NCBI GenBank assembly: GCA_018695135.1
Contig: JABHOV010000052.1
Location: 1-52,609 of the forward strand
DNA: 52,609 nt
Reading direction: 5' to 3'
DNA from: Candidatus Melainabacteria bacterium
Lineage (GTDB): Bacteria; Cyanobacteriota; Vampirovibrionia; LMEP-6097
Positions 49,135-52,609 of the stretch are shown one piece after another. The position numbers were made by a program, and so were the translations under genes. The notes below the pieces were generated by a model that saw only the letters and a program-made list of their open reading frames with translations, made no database searches and was not told the origin of the DNA. Each line of letters begins with the position of its first letter. Position 1 is the first letter of the stretch.

Positions 49135-51993
49135 CTAGTCCCTAATCAACCAATAAAGCTCAGCATGGGTATTATTGCCCAAGTCCGGATCTTCCACTTC
49201 CAGCCGATCTATATTATTCAGTGTTTCAAGCTTAGAACCAGCTCCAAAGCTATAAACAGAGACTCCAACAAAAGACTTAGGCTTAAAGATCAGCGTCTCG
49301 TGCTTCTTCGTTTCGGCAGGAATATAATCCCAATTACAGCTAATCAGACTAGCTCCTTGATCTAAATTACAAGCATCACTATATGGATTTTGCACATATT
49401 CAAGATCTGAAGCGAATGGAGAGCTAAAACTTACCCCATAGGCAGTTTTGCCTTCTCTCAAGCTCGATTTATTTTCTGCTATCACAGAGACGACTATATT
49501 CTCACCATGTTTTATATAGCTAGCTTCAGCTTGAGCATCAATGGCGATCACTGGGACTAAGCTCAGAGACATGTTAGCAAAGTTGCCATTCAATATTGGT
49601 GGTTCTGGTGGAGGTGTTGGTGGTTCAACTGGTGGTGGCAGTACATCATCATCACCATTGAAACTTATATTATACCCAAAAGATACATTGTCTGATGTTC
49701 TAGGATCAAGAATAAATTTAGACACAGGTTGAACTCTTGCACGTTGAACCTGAATTGCTTTACGCTCTCCTGGTTCAAGATCACCATTAAATTCAAAACT
49801 CAAATCAAAATGAATACTTTCATCAATCGCTAATTCTTTAATATCACATTGCAGTTCAGAGCTATTTCGCTGACAATAATTAGGCAACACACCAACAAGG
49901 TTCAAATCTTCTTGTATTGGCATAGTTAAAAACGCAGAACTTGCTACAAAATTACCTCCTAGAGCCCAGCGAGGTGAAGCTATATTTTGAACTGCAAATT
50001 CAATCTTAACTATTTCTGACTCTTGGTAAGTAAATTTATCAAGAAACGAAGATATTCCTAAGTCTGCATAGTCAGGCCTAATTGCTCCAGCAATTCTTCT
50101 ACCGGCAAAATACATTAAATCGGTTGAAACATGACCTGAATTATCATAGACAGTAAGTTTAATGGTTAAATCTTGACCAGGCAATTTATAGTTTGCCAAA
50201 TTATCAACCAAGATATCATCAACAGCTGCTGCACTAGACTCATAAAATTGCTCCCAGTCACTAGTCGAATCATTCCTAAAGTGAATTCCTCTTGCGTATT
50301 CTACAGTATATTTTTGAAAATCTTGTCTATCATCAGCAATTCCCGTAATTCTTTGAATATTTCTATCTGAGTCCATTTGAGCATGTATATAAGCAAGTGG
50401 ATATTCATTAGTCGCATTAACGGCTGCTGCTGCATCAACCACACCTCGATCAAACTCAGGAAATACAACTGAGTCACTAGTGTTTCTCAAAATAGACCTT
50501 ATCTCCTCAATAGTATATTCTGGATGTTGCTCCAATATCAAAGCAATAAGTCCTGCCACATGCGGTGATGCCATTGAGGTACCAGACTCAGAGCGATATT
50601 GCAAATCATTCCAGGTGCTTACAATATCTGTCCCTGGAGCAACCACATCAACCATGGTCCCATAACTTGAGCCATTTCTGAAACCAGCACGAGCCGTACC
50701 TCTATCTCTTTCGTCCTTAATAGTAGAATTACCAACGATTATCATTTTTGAATGATAATTAGGTCCCAGGAAAACTGCCCTTGCTGAATTATTTCCTGCA
50801 GCAAATACATTAATAACCCCAGCATCATAAGCAAAATCTAGAACATCCTTAAATGAACGGAAATATCCAGGTTGGTTATAGCCCCAAGAATTATTAATTA
50901 CAACTTTGTTTATAACACCTTCTTGATAAAGCTCGACTATATATTCAATTGCTTCCACTAAATCACTTGAACTACCACCTAAACTTTTAAGAGGTAAAAT
51001 TTTTGCTCCATATGCAACCCCCGCAACCCCTCGTGAGTTATTGCCGATAGCAGCAACAGTACCTGCAACATGAGTTCCATGTCCATCAGCATCTCTGGGG
51101 TCTGGATCATCCTTTGCAAAATCATAACCAAACATATATGGTACTAGTTCATTAGAATCAATATTCCTGTTACCGTTCAAATCAGCATCATCAAGATTAA
51201 CTTTGCCATCACCATTTCTATCATCCACAAGATTGGGATTGACCCAAATATTTTCCCATAAATCAGGGTGCTGATATGCAACTCCTGTATCATTAACAGC
51301 AATTACTACTCCCTCACCAGTTGCAGTCTCCCAAGCTCTTGGTGCCTTGATTCTAGAAATACCCCAAAGTTTTGTTTTATCAAGCACCTCACCCTCTTTA
51401 ATTAATTCAGGATCATTCAATTCTACTAAAGGCTCAACTATAGGTACTGACTCAGCATATTCAATACTTGGATCTGCATTAAGCTTGGCAACGAAGTTCA
51501 TAAAAGACTCACAGTCTTTTTCTTTTACATTGATGGTATAAATTCTTTCAATACCATAAGCCTTACGCAAAGCTCTAATCTTTTTACGTCTTGCAAGCTT
51601 GGTTTTATTTAAAGCTCTTGTTTTCAAACCATTTTGTTTCACTCTTGAAATGAATGACTTTCTAACTTTTGTTGTTTTTAACTTCTTATACTTCTTTTTA
51701 AGGTACTTATATAAATCCTTATCATAGTTAGCAGCTTCTAAGTTTTGATTTTGGGCAGCGATTACTTTCTTCTTCTTTTTAATGAATCCACTTTTCTTGC
51801 GCTTCTTTCTTCTTGCAAAAGCCTGCAGCATATCAGTGTTAGCTTTGAGAATAATTTTACCCTTTTCGTGGTCTCGACAGACAAAGCCTGGATTGCTTTT
51901 GGCTGATTTCTTCTTTGCCAATACAGGACTTGTACTTAAAACTACACTTATTAAAACTAAAACACTAAGAACCGATCTAATTATTTTTTTCAT
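49135..51993 (-). CDS. Secreted subtilisin-like (S8) serine protease
   Basis: A 952-residue exported protease. The signal peptide is MKKIIRSVLSVLVLISVVLS...VLA. Then an I9-like propeptide: GKIILKANTDMLQAF, a lysine-rich block (KRKKSGFIKKKKK to about residue 150), and IYTINVKEKDCESFMNF...SIEYAESVPI. Catalytic residues: Asp in AVNDTGVAYQHPDL (about 230), His in DADGHGTHVAGTVAA (about 309), oxyanion Asn in FAAGNN, and Ser in SGTSMASPHVAGL (about 470). Between Asp and His an Asp-rich insert (DDRNGDGKVNLDDADLNG) resembles EF-hand/dockerin calcium loops. The C-terminus has beta-sandwich-like domains joined by a Pro-rich linker (PPPVEPPTPPPEPP). AAGGGG serves as SD. Confidence 0.92.
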   Translation of the reverse strand: MKKIIRSVLSVLVLISVVLSTSPVLAKKKSAKSNPGFVCRDHEKGKIILKANTDMLQAFARRKKRKKSGFIKKKKKVIAAQNQNLEAANYDKDLYKYLKKKYKKLKTTKVRKSFISRVKQNGLKTRALNKTKLARRKKIRALRKAYGIERIYTINVKEKDCESFMNFVAKLNADPSIEYAESVPIVEPLVELNDPELIKEGEVLDKTKLWGISRIKAPRAWETATGEGVVIAVNDTGVAYQHPDLWENIWVNPNLVDDRNGDGKVNLDDADLNGNRNIDSNELVPYMFGYDFAKDDPDPRDADGHGTHVAGTVAAIGNNSRGVAGVAYGAKILPLKSLGGSSSDLVEAIEYIVELYQEGVINKVVINNSWGYNQPGYFRSFKDVLDFAYDAGVINVFAAGNNSARAVFLGPNYHSKMIIVGNSTIKDERDRGTARAGFRNGSSYGTMVDVVAPGTDIVSTWNDLQYRSESGTSMASPHVAGLIALILEQHPEYTIEEIRSILRNTSDSVVFPEFDRGVVDAAAAVNATNEYPLAYIHAQMDSDRNIQRITGIADDRQDFQKYTVEYARGIHFRNDSTSDWEQFYESSAAAVDDILVDNLANYKLPGQDLTIKLTVYDNSGHVSTDLMYFAGRRIAGAIRPDYADLGISSFLDKFTYQESEIVKIEFAVQNIASPRWALGGNFVASSAFLTMPIQEDLNLVGVLPNYCQRNSSELQCDIKELAIDESIHFDLSFEFNGDLEPGERKAIQVQRARVQPVSKFILDPRTSDNVSFGYNISFNGDDDVLPPPVEPPTPPPEPPILNGNFANMSLSLVPVIAIDAQAEASYIKHGENIVVSVIAENKSSLREGKTAYGVSFSSPFASDLEYVQNPYSDACNLDQGASLISCNWDYIPAETKKHETLIFKPKSFVGVSVYSFGAGSKLETLNNIDRLEVEDPDLGNNTHAELYWLIRD

Positions 51994-52165
51994 TCATATC
52001 CCCTTGAACAGATTCTTTTTACCAGTCCTAGCTTAAGAACAGATTAAGCAATAGATTAAAATAATTTCACTAAAATCCCTTCATTCTTAATCGTTGTATA
52101 ACTATAATTTGCAATTTTAAATTGTATCCAGCAGTCAATAGTTCACACACAGAAAGGGGAAATCA

Positions 52166-52609
52166 GTGAAAAACATAATTAGCATAACTTTAGTCGCAAC
52201 AATTTTATTATTAAATCCAATACCAGCAGAAGCTAGGTTTGTAGAGTCTGTAATCAACTCATACAGCGTTACAAATCTATTTGACTACAAGAAATACGAT
52301 AGCGTCATTAAAACCATACAAGAGTGTGCAGGATATTTAGGATCATCAAAATCAGTAGAAGACTTTATAAGTAACGGCAACAAACTCGCTGTATATCATT
52401 GTGTTCAAGACAAAACTAGTTTTGAAGCGATGGGTGGCGATGCTCGTCATGCAAACTCTATTGCAATGGGGGGGTTTAGTCTTGCAAATGCAAGTGATAC
52501 TATTGCTATTGGTACAAAATCTTATTCCAGAGATAAATACAGTGTGAGCTTAGGCAATTCTGCGTTTACATCGGGTGAAAATTCAATAGCAATCGGGAGC
52601 AAGGCTATA
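52166..52609 (+). CDS. YadA-head-type surface protein, N-terminal part (cut by window edge)
   Basis: Not in the ORF track because it runs off the edge. GTG after AAAGGGG; 148 codons open to the last base. The signal peptide MKNIISITLVATILLLNPIPAEA is followed by ~75 residues unlike known domains (two Cys), then repeats of the trimeric autotransporter head: NSIAMGGFSLANASDTIAIGTKSYSRDKYSVSLGNSAFTSGENSIAIGSKA, with the xSIAxG register each ~14 residues. If a stalk and beta-barrel anchor follow, it is a trimeric adhesin of the outer membrane. This points to a diderm envelope. The head call is firm; the rest is out of view. Confidence 0.85.
   Translation, partial: MKNIISITLVATILLLNPIPAEARFVESVINSYSVTNLFDYKKYDSVIKTIQECAGYLGSSKSVEDFISNGNKLAVYHCVQDKTSFEAMGGDARHANSIAMGGFSLANASDTIAIGTKSYSRDKYSVSLGNSAFTSGENSIAIGSKAI

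Overview
The window is AT-rich, gene-dense DNA that looks chromosomal. It holds about 35 protein genes on both strands and one tRNA, with no rRNA, CRISPR array, complete insertion sequence or prophage. The gene set suggests a diderm bacterium near the Cyanobacteria, possibly a non-photosynthetic member such as Vampirovibrionia/Melainabacteria. The clues are an AMIN-domain cell-wall amidase, ClpC, an RNase E/G with S1 domain, a fused B12-type radical SAM/DUF2344 protein, a RpoD-like sigma factor and a YadA-type surface protein. This placement is inference from gene content, not a phylogeny.

Layout. 1-5.8 kb: C-terminus of a galactokinase-like GHMP kinase, a small secreted protein, a murI-amidase cell-wall pair, argC and holB. 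5.9-8.3 kb: a strongly translated unknown acidic protein preceded by an 18-codon leader ORF, then a diverged PurD-like ATP-grasp protein. 8.4-13 kb: a 1250-residue membrane/spermidine-synthase-like/TPR fusion and a RelB/RelE-type toxin-antitoxin pair under a large palindromic operator. 13.2-25 kb: clpC, a LuxR regulator with a receiver-like domain lacking the usual Asp, ftsH, alaS, an unknown gene and acs. 25.4-28.3 kb: nnr, a sigma factor and a CAU-anticodon tRNA. 28.3-38.1 kb: a surface-glycan island with a methyltransferase, two paralogous GT39-like membrane glycosyltransferases, two GT2 enzymes, an SDR, an FAD oxidoreductase, and an arylsulfotransferase-like / YIGPG small protein / sulfotransferase module. 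38.3-49 kb: recJ, fabD, two small membrane proteins, rbgA, secG, folC, rne, the radical SAM fusion and rpsJ. 49-52.6 kb: a large secreted subtilisin and the start of a YadA-head protein cut by the window edge.

Three themes run through the sequence. First, many genes have a -10-like hexamer ending only 5-8 nt before the start codon and no Shine-Dalgarno, which predicts leaderless mRNAs; a smaller set has clear SD leaders. Second, palindromic repeats are abundant. A cattgcgag/ctcgcaatg family occurs between genes and also in frame inside alaS and twice inside acs, and further palindromes lie inside acs and murI and at the 3' ends of folC, rne and the sulfotransferase gene. Many contain mini-hairpins with GAA (or TTC on the other strand) triloops and unrelated stems. 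Third, packing is tight: five convergent gene pairs overlap tail to tail, and several promoters sit inside the end of the preceding gene. The glycan island and the secreted proteins point to investment in the cell surface.
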